Origin: an uncultured Pelagibacteraceae bacterium
GTDB taxonomy: Bacteria; Pseudomonadota; Alphaproteobacteria; Pelagibacterales; Pelagibacteraceae
Reading direction: 5' to 3'
Assembly (NCBI GenBank): GCA_902597215.1
Contig: CACJWU010000003.1
Coordinates: 1-43,806, forward strand
Length of the DNA: 43,806 bases
In this document: positions 16,968 through 25,460 of the stretch, one piece after another
How positions within the stretch are numbered: position 1 is the stretch's first letter
Layout of the letters: each line of letters opens with the position of its first letter
Made by a program: the position numbers and the translations under genes
The notes under the pieces: generated by a model
Seen by the model: the letters and a program-made list of their open reading frames with translations, nothing else
Databases searched by the model: none
Told to the model about the DNA's origin: nothing

Positions 16968-17879
16968 TTAAATTAAATTCTTAATTTTATTAAATACAAG
17001 ATAGGGTGTTGTTTCGCAAATTCCATTTTTTGGTCTTAAAATTAATGCATTTTTATTCTCTGGAAACCATTTTCCATATGGATGATTATTGTCAAATAAG
17101 CATATGACTTTCTTATTATAGATCGTAGAAACATGCATTGTACCGTTATCATTAGTAATATGCAATTTTGAAAATTTAATATTATTGAATAATTCTTTTA
17201 GGTCGGTGCCACACTTGTTAAGAATCATTTTACGATTAATTTGAGTTAACGAATTAGCAGCTTCTTTTTCACTTTTTGATCCTAAAATAATTACTTTATA
17301 ATTATAATTATTTATAAATAATCTTAATAATATTTTCCAATTATTCATATCCCATAATCTAGGAGAAGAATATCCTCCATGAGAAATTGTAATATAATCT
17401 CCACTTAAGATAGCTTTTTCCTTTTTAATTTTAAGCTTATTCAATTCATAAATTTTTGAAGCTTTAAAATTTCGGTCAATCCTTTTTGCTAACTGAACAG
17501 TTTCACTAAACAATCTATAACTTTTATTTTTGTAAAAAAAACCAATCTTTTTTGGAATTTTACAAAAAGAAAAAAAAATATAATTTCTTAATTTTTTAGA
17601 AAAAAATTTTTCATCTTGTAAATTTATTACTTTATCAAATTTTTTTTTCCTTAATTCTATAATTAGACCTATAAGACCCTTAAAAGAATAATCATAATAA
17701 ATTATATTATTTACTATTTTTTGATTTTCAATTTCTTTTGGTAAATATTTTAAATTTTTATTTCTATCAGTTAAATATGTAATCTCACATCTGGGATTTT
17801 TTTTTTTTATCAAATTTAAAGTGCCAATTGAAATTAAAAAATCTCCTAATTTAGAATTTCTAAAGCAAAGAATTTTCAT
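16968..17879 (-). CDS. Glycosyltransferase family 9 (ADP-heptose:LPS heptosyltransferase-like)
   Basis: The 303-residue protein matches the GT9 GT-B plan. The N-terminus MKILCFRNSKLGDFLISI holds the acceptor-side loop with the Lys and Asp that heptosyltransferases use. ISHGGYSSPRLWDMNNWK (about 174-191) stands at the nucleotide-binding position where heptosyltransferases have a serine- or glycine-rich loop with R-W. NDNGTMHVS (about 238-246) corresponds to the diagnostic (D/N)-x-G-x-M-H motif that binds the ADP-heptose diphosphate. Length is a little below the usual 320-350. If it does use ADP-heptose, the SIS/HAD pair at 2686-3590 and the kinase/cytidylyltransferase at 42877 could make the donor. 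Confidence 0.85.
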   Translation of the reverse strand: MKILCFRNSKLGDFLISIGTLNLIKKKNPRCEITYLTDRNKNLKYLPKEIENQKIVNNIIYYDYSFKGLIGLIIELRKKKFDKVINLQDEKFFSKKLRNYIFFSFCKIPKKIGFFYKNKSYRLFSETVQLAKRIDRNFKASKIYELNKLKIKKEKAILSGDYITISHGGYSSPRLWDMNNWKILLRLFINNYNYKVIILGSKSEKEAANSLTQINRKMILNKCGTDLKELFNNIKFSKLHITNDNGTMHVSTIYNKKVICLFDNNHPYGKWFPENKNALILRPKNGICETTPYLVFNKIKNLI

Positions 17880-19321
17880 AAATGAATCTTTAGTACTTTT
17901 CTAAAAAATAACATGAAAAAAATACTTCCAATTAAAAGAAAAAAATAAGATTGGGCAATAGCACCAAAAACTATAGACAAGTGACTTTCTAAAAAGAATA
18001 AGGGTATAAAAAGATAAAATGATAGAATGCTCTCTACATTTAGATTATTTTTAAATGTAAATAATTTTGTTAATAAGCTAAAAATGAAACCAATTAAAAA
18101 CATACCGAATATAACACCCAATTTTCCAAAATTTACATAAAATTCATTTAATACAGGCATATTCCAAGAAGTATTTTTATCTTTAAAATCATCAAAATTT
18201 ATTAGAATTTTGTACCTATGGCCAAATTCATTTCCAAGAGTATCATTAGGCTTATCTTTCCAAAACATTCTTGGAATAATTTTTGATAGTAGTATTTCGT
18301 AGCTATAACCATTCCAATAAGAAATTTCTTTTGGAGTTTTTGATGTAACAATTAAAAGTGAATCAAAGCTATGGTAAATTCTTTTATAAGTATAATTGCT
18401 GCCATCTAAAATTTTTTCAAATAGTGAACTACTTGATAAAATATCCTGATATGTTTTAAAAAAATAATGAGAATTATCTATAAAATTTTTTTTATCAATT
18501 TTTTCTGAACTAATTTTATTCCAAGTAAAATTTCTATATTTTGTTTTACCTTCATGAACAATAAAAAAAACAATAAAAAAAATTATTATCGGAGAAATAT
18601 AAAATTTTCTCTTTAAATATGAAAAATATATATAATCTAAAAAAATTAGAATAAATGGTAAAGCATACGAACCACTAAGAATTTCAATTATAATAACGAA
18701 AATTTTACATAAATAGATAAATATACTTTGTGAATTAAAAATACTTTTTCCATGTACTAATGAACTTGTAAATAAACCAAAACCAAAAAATAAAAATACA
18801 TATTTTAATTGAAAAAATATTGGATATGTGAGTTGTATTTTAAGAATATAATAAAATAAAATTGTTAATAAATTTATAATTAAACCATATAAAAAAATTT
18901 CATTTTTACTTAAATTAAGAATTTCAAAACCTTTTCTACTTATATTTTTTAAAAAAAACATTGTAATAAAGAAACCAATAAACATGCTTATTATTCCAAA
19001 TGTTAAAACTTCAATTGCAAAAGGAATATCTGAAACATTATATTGATCACTATTTCTAAAAAACTTATAATTAAAGAATGATGGTGATAAATAGCATGCT
19101 AGAAAAAAAAAACATGTAAGAGGTAGAAGTGGTATAAAATAATTAAATCTTTTATAAAAGATATATGATAATATAACTACTGAACATAAAAAATATATTA
19201 CGTATAAATTAATTTGCGTTATCAAATTAAAATCTGTGTTATTCCAACTTTGAGATATTAATAAAAACAAGCCTAGTAGGAAAAATATAACTACAGAAAT
19301 ATTTGTTAGTGAATATCTCAT
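17876..19321 (-). CDS. Wzy-like O-antigen/oligosaccharide repeat polymerase
   Basis: This is a 481-residue inner-membrane protein with about eleven to twelve hydrophobic helices and a long hydrophilic stretch at about 255-370. That stretch contains the WKDKPNDTLGNEFGHRY segment, typical of oligosaccharide repeat-unit polymerases (Wzy). It would join lipid-linked repeats in the periplasm. ATG at 19321 shares one base with the upstream TGA (TGATG). An in-frame TTG three bases earlier would give a 4-base overlap and cannot be excluded. Wzy sequences are poorly conserved, so this call rests on topology, the FGHRY loop and context. Confidence 0.72.
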   Translation of the reverse strand: MRYSLTNISVVIFFLLGLFLLISQSWNNTDFNLITQINLYVIYFLCSVVILSYIFYKRFNYFIPLLPLTCFFFLACYLSPSFFNYKFFRNSDQYNVSDIPFAIEVLTFGIISMFIGFFITMFFLKNISRKGFEILNLSKNEIFLYGLIINLLTILFYYILKIQLTYPIFFQLKYVFLFFGFGLFTSSLVHGKSIFNSQSIFIYLCKIFVIIIEILSGSYALPFILIFLDYIYFSYLKRKFYISPIIIFFIVFFIVHEGKTKYRNFTWNKISSEKIDKKNFIDNSHYFFKTYQDILSSSSLFEKILDGSNYTYKRIYHSFDSLLIVTSKTPKEISYWNGYSYEILLSKIIPRMFWKDKPNDTLGNEFGHRYKILINFDDFKDKNTSWNMPVLNEFYVNFGKLGVIFGMFLIGFIFSLLTKLFTFKNNLNVESILSFYLFIPLFFLESHLSIVFGAIAQSYFFLLIGSIFFMLFFRKVLKIHL

Positions 19322-20334
19322 CAATTATATATTAATTTTAATAAGTATTTAGCTCTGTTTACATAAGAATGTTTTTTTGACATCTTTAATCCAACTCTTC
19401 TAATTTTAAGATATTCATTATAATTAGATAAGATTTTGATAATTTTTTTTCTAAGATCATCAGAATTACGATATATCATACAGGCTTTATTTTCTGGAAA
19501 ATATTTACTTTGATCCTTTGATTTTAGAGTTAACATCAAACCATTCATAGAAGTGATCTCGAAAGTTTTCATATTATGAGAATCGTAGTTCTGTCTTCTT
19601 GGTATATTTAATGAAATTTTAGATTTTTGATAAATTTTCGACATTTTATAGCTATCGACCGCAGAAATAACTTTAATATTTTTTCCACTTATATTTGCCT
19701 CATCCCATCCCCAACCTGCAATTATTATCTTAAAGTCTTTTAATTTAGATAAAATTGACACTCTTTCATTATCAGCTGTTCCAACAAATGAAATATCATA
19801 TGAAAAAATATGAACTGTTTTTTTCGGTTTATGAATAAATTGGTCGTATCCAAAGGGTAGCAAATAGATATTTTTTAATTTTAGCTTTTTTTTTAATTTT
19901 TTTCTTATTTCTTGTGACCAAATAAAAAAATAATCGTATAATTTAATTGATTTTAAAACGTTTGTTGAAGAAATATCTTTAATTGGTGAAATATCAAATG
20001 GATCATCGGTATAAATGTTAATAAATTTTGCTTTGGTACACATTTTTTTTAAACTTAAAATAGTTATTGGGTCAAGATAAACTCCTTTAAAAATAATTAT
20101 TAAATCAAAATTATTTTTTTTTTTTATGTAATCTAAAATTCTTTTTCTAAATTTTTTATAAAATAAAATTTTAAAATATTTCCAAAAAAATCTGTCAATC
20201 AAATTTTTATGCATTTGATTAATATGAAATAGTTTTACATAATGATTTAATGATAAAAATGATCTATAATACATTTTTTCTAACGAGAAATGCTCATTAG
20301 ATCCTAATATCAAAATTTTTTTTTTATTTAACAT
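19321..20334 (-). CDS. CgeB-like GT-B glycosyltransferase
   Basis: The 337-residue protein looks like the glycosyltransferase family known from CgeB/YkvP. It begins KKILILGSNEHFSLEKMYYR and has FINIYTDDPFDIS near residue 105 and DISFVGTADNERVSIL near 180. In the C-terminal donor domain, LNIPRRQNYDSHNMKTFEI leads into SMNGLMLTLKSKD, where the family has its 'R-x-F-E ... G' motif. It is the first gene of the 17-gene minus-strand run and has a divergent GalE-like gene 62 bases upstream. Its sugar donor is unknown. The length is normal for the family. Confidence 0.8.
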   Translation of the reverse strand: MLNKKKILILGSNEHFSLEKMYYRSFLSLNHYVKLFHINQMHKNLIDRFFWKYFKILFYKKFRKRILDYIKKKNNFDLIIIFKGVYLDPITILSLKKMCTKAKFINIYTDDPFDISPIKDISSTNVLKSIKLYDYFFIWSQEIRKKLKKKLKLKNIYLLPFGYDQFIHKPKKTVHIFSYDISFVGTADNERVSILSKLKDFKIIIAGWGWDEANISGKNIKVISAVDSYKMSKIYQKSKISLNIPRRQNYDSHNMKTFEITSMNGLMLTLKSKDQSKYFPENKACMIYRNSDDLRKKIIKILSNYNEYLKIRRVGLKMSKKHSYVNRAKYLLKLIYN

Positions 20335-20351
20335 TAATTGAGTTTAAACTA

Positions 20352-20379
20352 ACATTATTTACTATAAAAATAAGGTCAA
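20352..20379 (-). promoter_or_regulatory. Candidate sigma-70-type promoter of the 2686-20334 gene run
   Basis: On the minus strand TTGACC lies at 20379-20374, followed after 16 bases by TAATGT at 20357-20352, about 17 bases before the ATG at 20334. The -35 box is close to consensus; the -10 box is only fair. On the plus strand, TATAAA at 20363-20368 could serve the divergent GalE-like gene at 20397. Confidence 0.35.
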
Positions 20380-20396
20380 ATTTTTAAAATATTTCT

Positions 20397-21404
20397 ATGA
20401 AAATTTATAAAAAACAAAAGATGTTAATTACAGGTGGTAATGGTTATATTGGTTCATGTTTAGCGAAAATAGCTTCAAATAAATATGATGTATTTATAAT
20501 TGATAAAAAGGAAAGAAATATTTTTCTAAAACAAAAAAAAATTTCATTTTTTAGAGAAAATCTAAATAATCTATCAAAGATAAAAAAAATTTTTTTTAAA
20601 ATTAAACCAAATATAGTTGTTCATTTAGCTGGTCAATCTACAATTGATTTTATAAATAAAAAAAAAAAATCTTATCTTAATAACAACATAAATGTTACAC
20701 AGAATATAATAAAATTATGCAAAATTTATAAAATTCAGAAATTAATATTTTCAAGTACTGCTTCAGTTTATAAAGAGGGAAAAAAACCATTTAAAGAAAA
20801 TAGTAAATTAAAACCTAACAATCTTTATGGAAAAACAAAATTAAAAAATGAAGAAGATATTCAAAAATCTTTAAAAAAGGCTTATACAAAATATTGTATT
20901 CTTAGATTTTTCAATGTCTGTTCATCTTTGGTAAAAGAAAAGATTGGTGAATTTCACTCTCCTGAAACACATTTAATTCCTAAAGTAGTTAATCATCTAT
21001 TTATGAAAAAAAAAATTTTCATTTATGGAAATGATTATAATACTAGGGATAGTACGGCTATAAGAGACTTTATACATATTAGAGATATATTAAATGGAAT
21101 ATTAAGAGCTATAAATTTTTTAGATAAGAACAAAAGTGAAATTTTTAACCTTGGATCAGCAAGTAAAATTTCTGTTATGGAAATTATTAATAAAAGTTCT
21201 CAATTATTAGAAGTTAAGCCTTTGATAAAAATTAAAAAAAGAAGAATCGGTGATTTACCAATACTTACATGTAATATTCAAAAATCAAAAAAAAAACTTA
21301 AATGGTATCCAAAAAATTCTACTCTAAAAAAAATTATAATTGATGAAATTAAATGGCAAAAATATTTGAGACAAAAAAAATATAAAAGAACTTTTTATAA
21401 CTAA
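20397..21404 (+). CDS. galE: UDP-glucose/UDP-GlcNAc 4-epimerase (GalE type)
   Basis: The 335-residue extended SDR has TGGNGYIGS (12-20), LAGQSTID near 78, a serine segment FSSTASVY (118-125) and the catalytic Y144/K148 pair in LYGKTK. Three later segments distinguish GalE from other SDRs: FFNVCSS, the substrate loop SPETHLIPKVV, and the YNTRDSTAIRDFIHIRD stretch, which matches the canonical D-G-T-x-(I/V)-R-D-Y-I-H motif. It interconverts UDP-Glc and UDP-Gal, or the N-acetyl forms, in the cytoplasm. It sits alone on the plus strand between two minus-strand runs and ends three bases from the stop of the ABC gene. It may have been inserted as a unit. Confidence 0.85.
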   Translation: MKIYKKQKMLITGGNGYIGSCLAKIASNKYDVFIIDKKERNIFLKQKKISFFRENLNNLSKIKKIFFKIKPNIVVHLAGQSTIDFINKKKKSYLNNNINVTQNIIKLCKIYKIQKLIFSSTASVYKEGKKPFKENSKLKPNNLYGKTKLKNEEDIQKSLKKAYTKYCILRFFNVCSSLVKEKIGEFHSPETHLIPKVVNHLFMKKKIFIYGNDYNTRDSTAIRDFIHIRDILNGILRAINFLDKNKSEIFNLGSASKISVMEIINKSSQLLEVKPLIKIKKRRIGDLPILTCNIQKSKKKLKWYPKNSTLKKIIIDEIKWQKYLRQKKYKRTFYN

Positions 21405-21407
21405 CTT

Positions 21408-23186
21408 TTAATTTTTGATAGATTTAATTTCATTTTCATATTTAGAGATAACCAATGTTCCATTTTTTTCAAATTTAAGGATTTTATTTGTTAATTTAAG
21501 TGTTTGAATTCTGTGAGATATTTGAATTATAGTGAGTTTTTTAAATTTATTACTAAGATTATCTATTATTTTTTTTTCTGTTTCTAAATCTAAAGCACTA
21601 GTTGCTTCATCTAGAATTAATATTTCTTTTTGATTATAAAAAGCACGAGCTAATCCTATTCTTTGTTTTTGTCCTCCAGATAAAAAAATACCTCTTTCTC
21701 CTATTAAAGTATTTTCTTTTTCTTTTAAATTTTTTATAAATTCACTAAGCTCTGCTAATTTAATTGACTCACTTAAAGCAGCTTGATTAATTTCTCTTTT
21801 TTCCATAGTAAAAGCAATATTTTCCGCAATGCTTCTATCCATAAGATATATGTCCTGAGGAACATGAGAGATTTTTTCCTGCCAGCTTAAAATATTTGAT
21901 TGGTTTAAATTTTTACCATCCACCAAAACATTTCCACTTTGTGGTTCTAGCAAACCAATAAGTATATCTATAATTGTAGATTTTCCTGAGCCTGTTTCAC
22001 CAATAATCCCAATTTTTTCATTTTTTTTAATATCAAAGTTTAGATTTTTTACGGCAAAATTTGAGTCACCTCCGTAAGAAAACTCTATATTCTCAAATTT
22101 AATTCCGCTTTCAAAATTTAATGAATTTTTATTGTTTTTTATTAAATTAATTGTTTGTTTGTTCTTAATATAATCTGCGAATTCGTTAACTATTTCAGCA
22201 GTTGATAAAAGATAATTGTATGATTGATACATGTTTGTAGTTATAGGTAATAATCTAATAGCAGCAAAACCTACAAATCCAAGAAGGGTAATTAATTCGA
22301 CAGTTGAATAAATTTCCTCATGCATAAGATAATATGAAGAAAAAACAATTAAAGTTATTCCAAAAATTTCAACAATAAATTTTGGTATCATTTGAAAAAA
22401 ATTCGATATTGCTTCAGATTTCCTTAAACTTGTTTCTTCACTTTCAAATATTGACAAATAAGTGCCTTGTGTTTTGTCTAAAATGATTTGTCTTAGTCCT
22501 CCAAAAGTTTCACGAATTAACACCAATTTTTTTGATATTTTTTTTGCAATAATTTTGCTTAAATAAAGTAATTTATTATTTAAAAATTTTGAAATAATCA
22601 CAAAAATCAAAACTAATAAAATAAATATAAGACTTGTTAATATCGGTTTTAAAAATAAAAAAAGTATTAAAGTAAATACTAAAATTATCATTCCTGAAAA
22701 AAATATGAAAAAATTAAAAAATAAATTTATTATATAGTGCACTTTTTCAGTCATAGCAGACATTCTGTAACTAGAATTTTCCTTAATTGTAAGATGATAC
22801 TTATTAAATAATAAATGTGTAAATATTTTAAGATTCAGATCGGCTGCTATTGATCTTGAAATTCTATTAAAGAGATAAATGATAAAAATTTTAAATAAAT
22901 TTGATGAAATAAATGCTATAATGAATAATAAAGTTAAAAATAACCTTTCATTATCAAAATCAAAATAAGAAATTAGAGTATCAAAATCTAAGAACTTATT
23001 GATATTTTCAAGCTTTGAAGGATCTAAGAGAACAGTGATAAAGGGAATAACCATACTAATACTGAACACCTCCAAGAAAGAGGAAATCGCCATTAATATA
23101 ATTACAACATAAATTTGCCGTTTCCTTTTTAACGACAAATAGGAGAAAATTAATGTAAAATTTTTTAAAACATTAATAATTTTCAT
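21408..23186 (-). CDS. ABC flippase for lipid-linked oligosaccharide (PglK/MsbA type)
   Basis: This is a 592-residue half-transporter with an N-terminal six-helix membrane domain (about 25-330) and a C-terminal nucleotide-binding domain. Walker A is GETGSGKST (396-404), a Q-loop Gln is in HVPQDIYLMD (441-450), the signature is LSGGQKQR (502-509), and Walker B is ILILDE (522-527) followed by ATSALD. The IGERGIFLSGGQKQRIG run is characteristic of PglK-like flippases. It should move the undecaprenyl-linked glycan across the inner membrane. No Wzx (MATE-type) flippase is present in this window, so this protein may fill that role. It lies immediately upstream of the convergent GalE end and follows the methyltransferase gene with a 3-base gap. 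Confidence 0.88.
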   Translation of the reverse strand: MKIINVLKNFTLIFSYLSLKRKRQIYVVIILMAISSFLEVFSISMVIPFITVLLDPSKLENINKFLDFDTLISYFDFDNERLFLTLLFIIAFISSNLFKIFIIYLFNRISRSIAADLNLKIFTHLLFNKYHLTIKENSSYRMSAMTEKVHYIINLFFNFFIFFSGMIILVFTLILFLFLKPILTSLIFILLVLIFVIISKFLNNKLLYLSKIIAKKISKKLVLIRETFGGLRQIILDKTQGTYLSIFESEETSLRKSEAISNFFQMIPKFIVEIFGITLIVFSSYYLMHEEIYSTVELITLLGFVGFAAIRLLPITTNMYQSYNYLLSTAEIVNEFADYIKNKQTINLIKNNKNSLNFESGIKFENIEFSYGGDSNFAVKNLNFDIKKNEKIGIIGETGSGKSTIIDILIGLLEPQSGNVLVDGKNLNQSNILSWQEKISHVPQDIYLMDRSIAENIAFTMEKREINQAALSESIKLAELSEFIKNLKEKENTLIGERGIFLSGGQKQRIGLARAFYNQKEILILDEATSALDLETEKKIIDNLSNKFKKLTIIQISHRIQTLKLTNKILKFEKNGTLVISKYENEIKSIKN

Positions 23187-23189
23187 TCT

Positions 23190-24017
23190 TTAATTTTTTA
23201 TACTTATTAAGTTCTCACCAGAAATAATTAAATCTCTTTTAATTCCTCTTTTAATACTCTCTGAAAGAGCGAGAACTAAATTTGAAGAATTAGACTGACT
23301 TGGTATCATCCAGTCGTGAATTTCAATGATTATAACATCAAACAAATCCATCCACTGTAAATTTTTTTCAAATAAATTTTTTTCAAAACCTTCAATATCA
23401 ACTTTTATTAATAAAGGTACGTAATTATTATTTTGCATTTTTAATATATCATTTACAGTAATACCTTTAACTTTATTTTTTCCTAAATTGTCAACTCTAA
23501 ATGATCTATTATCCTTGTAGTTATTGTTAAAAGTAAATTCCTTATTTTCACATGAAATTAGATTGTTAAAAAAACTTTTTTCTTTTATAGAAATATTTTT
23601 TTTGGAAAATTCTAAATTAATCTTATCTGGTTCAACCATATTAATAAAAGCTTGGTTAAAAATTTTTTCAAAATACTTGGCACTTGAACCTATATTTGAA
23701 CCACAATCAATTATCACTGGTTTTTTTCCCTTTTTTACAATTAAGTTATAAGTTTCATTTATATGTGCCCAATGAGCTAACCTTTTTAGATTATAATCTT
23801 CTGATCCAAAAATTTCATGAACGGTAAGTAAATCATAATAATTTCTTATATTTTGATAGAAAATAGTTTTATTATTCTTATCAAAAATAAAAACTCTTTT
23901 AATCAGTATTGATAAAAAACGAGGTGTTAAAATTATAAAATTATAGTTTTTAAAGAGATTTCTTGTAACTATCAGAAAATCAAAAAAAAAATAAAAAATA
24001 ATATTTAAAAATTTCAT
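23190..24017 (-). CDS. FkbM-family SAM-dependent methyltransferase
   Basis: The 275-residue protein has an N-terminal hydrophobic or basic segment and a Rossmann methyltransferase domain. The SAM-binding motif I is VIIDCGSNIGSSAKYF (101-116), the MVEPDK acidic loop follows, and the FkbM signature LIKVDIEGFE lies near 203-212. IIEIHDW near 229 is another family mark. Such enzymes O-methylate sugars in surface glycans and antibiotics. It overlaps the preceding glycosyltransferase by 4 bases and precedes the flippase gene, so methylation of the lipid-linked oligosaccharide before flipping is a reasonable guess. Confidence 0.85.
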   Translation of the reverse strand: MKFLNIIFYFFFDFLIVTRNLFKNYNFIILTPRFLSILIKRVFIFDKNNKTIFYQNIRNYYDLLTVHEIFGSEDYNLKRLAHWAHINETYNLIVKKGKKPVIIDCGSNIGSSAKYFEKIFNQAFINMVEPDKINLEFSKKNISIKEKSFFNNLISCENKEFTFNNNYKDNRSFRVDNLGKNKVKGITVNDILKMQNNNYVPLLIKVDIEGFEKNLFEKNLQWMDLFDVIIIEIHDWMIPSQSNSSNLVLALSESIKRGIKRDLIISGENLISIKN

Positions 24018-24973
24018 TTAGATAAAACTGTTTTTAATACTTTGTTACAGAAATTGTATGGATTTTTAAAAAATAAAAAAATTAAATACAATAATCTATA
24101 GGGCCATAAATAATTTTTTCCTCTAAAATGATGATTGAATACAAAATTGTCAGCTGCCTCATTAATTTCAAAATTTTGAGGTAAATCATATGGTTCTGGT
24201 AACTCAGAAACCTTATAACTGAAATTTTGATTAATGCCATCCGTGTGAGTTGCTTCTTTTCCAAATCCAATATTTTCTACTAAGTTAACACTTGGGGTAA
24301 TTATCATTTTTTTTTCCTTCCACAAACATAAATTCCAAGGATATGCCCAACTATCAATTTTTCCATTAAAAACATTATTTAGAATTTTTGTCCAATATCT
24401 TTTTTCAATATTTTTTTCGAAAAAATTAGCCCAATCATTGCTCAACTTATATTCATTCCAAAAACTTATGTTCTTATCATATTTTTCCCAAACTCTTTTC
24501 CACGTTGCCCAACCCCAGCAATGTGCATATTTAGAATAGTAAAAACTTTCATTTAAAAATATTTTATCATTCAAAAAATTATTCCCAGTAATTCCTCCAA
24601 TTTTTGACTGACTTTCAAATTTATTAAGACCCCAGAAACAAAATTTAAAAAAATCTTTATTTGGTAAACAATCATCTTCTAAAATTATACCGCTTTTTTC
24701 ATTTGAGAAAAACCAATTCAATGCTGTTGAAACTGCTTCCTTGCATCCTAAATTTTTTTCAGATTTTTTTCTTAATACATTTGTATAAGAGTTAATTTTT
24801 TTTGTAATTTCAAAAACTTTATTGCAATTTATTATATCTAGTTCATTATTTTTTCTTGGACCATCAATAAAAATATAAATTTTTTCAGGTTTAATATTAT
24901 TTAAAGTTAAAATTAATTTTTCAGTATGATCAGGTCTATTAAATAAAGTAATTAAAATTGGTACTCTATACAT
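24014..24973 (-). CDS. GT-A glycosyltransferase-like protein (HlpA-like annotation family)
   Basis: This 319-residue protein opens VPILITLFNRPDHTEKLI, a GT2-like nucleotide-binding start. It carries the metal-binding ILEDDCLPNKDFF near residue 97-109 and the conserved YAHCWGWATWKRVW near 149-162. The last segment is a strong mark of a family often labelled 'hemolytic protein HlpA' or nucleotide-diphospho-sugar transferase. No haemolytic activity should be inferred from that label. It would act as a glycosyltransferase in the cytoplasm. Overlaps of 8 bases with the KdsC-like gene upstream and 4 bases with the methyltransferase downstream tie it to both. Confidence 0.8.
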   Translation of the reverse strand: MYRVPILITLFNRPDHTEKLILTLNNIKPEKIYIFIDGPRKNNELDIINCNKVFEITKKINSYTNVLRKKSEKNLGCKEAVSTALNWFFSNEKSGIILEDDCLPNKDFFKFCFWGLNKFESQSKIGGITGNNFLNDKIFLNESFYYSKYAHCWGWATWKRVWEKYDKNISFWNEYKLSNDWANFFEKNIEKRYWTKILNNVFNGKIDSWAYPWNLCLWKEKKMIITPSVNLVENIGFGKEATHTDGINQNFSYKVSELPEPYDLPQNFEINEAADNFVFNHHFRGKNYLWPYRLLYLIFLFFKNPYNFCNKVLKTVLSK

Positions 24974-25460
24974 TAACTTTTCTTAAGTCTTTTTTAAAAA
25001 ATTTTTTTAAAATATGGAAAACGGCTTCAGCTACAGCTCTATCTCCACCATTATGTTTGGTGACAAAATTTGCATTTTTTTTTGTTACAAAAAAAGAATT
25101 TTGAGGTGCAATAGAATAAAACACTTTTTTCATTGTTAGATAATCAAAAATACCGTCACCTATATATATTATTTTTTTATTTTTAAATTTTTTATTAATC
25201 CATTGATATCTTTCCAATGTTGGAACTGAAAATAATTTAAATTTCATATCATCAACAATTCTTTTTTTTGTAATTTTAAAACCTCTTTTATCAGCTGAAA
25301 TAAATATTATTTTCATAAATTTTCTCATAAGATTTAAAGCATCGTTATCATCTGGGCCAAAAAATTTTAATTGTTTTCCTTTTGCAGAATATATGACTTG
25401 TCCATTAGTCATTGTTCCATCTACATCAATTATCAAAATTTCTGGTTTTTTATTTTTCAT
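24966..25460 (-). CDS. KdsC-like HAD phosphatase (sugar-acid 8/9-phosphate phosphatase family)
   Basis: The 164-residue HAD has the KdsC form: a small alpha/beta core with a short flap and no cap. Motif I is D12/D14 in IIDVDGTMTNG, S55 is motif II, and motif IV is GDGIFD (101-106). The KdsC C-terminal loop is present as NGGDRAVAEAV (137-147), which is also found in N-acylneuraminate-9-phosphatases of this clade. The FFGPDDNDAL flap (33-42) matches the family's 'F-x-x-x-D-G' segment only in part. It likely dephosphorylates a phosphorylated sugar or sugar acid. Kdo, nonulosonate and other substrates are all possible. An 11-base overlap joins it to the nucleotidyltransferase-kinase gene upstream. 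Confidence 0.8.
   Translation of the reverse strand: MKNKKPEILIIDVDGTMTNGQVIYSAKGKQLKFFGPDDNDALNLMRKFMKIIFISADKRGFKITKKRIVDDMKFKLFSVPTLERYQWINKKFKNKKIIYIGDGIFDYLTMKKVFYSIAPQNSFFVTKKNANFVTKHNGGDRAVAEAVFHILKKFFKKDLRKVNV

Noticed and set aside
24014..24973. Haemolysin assignment for the HlpA-like protein
   Set aside because: The protein has glycosyltransferase motifs (LEDDCLP, GWATWKRVW) and no toxin feature; the name is a historic label.
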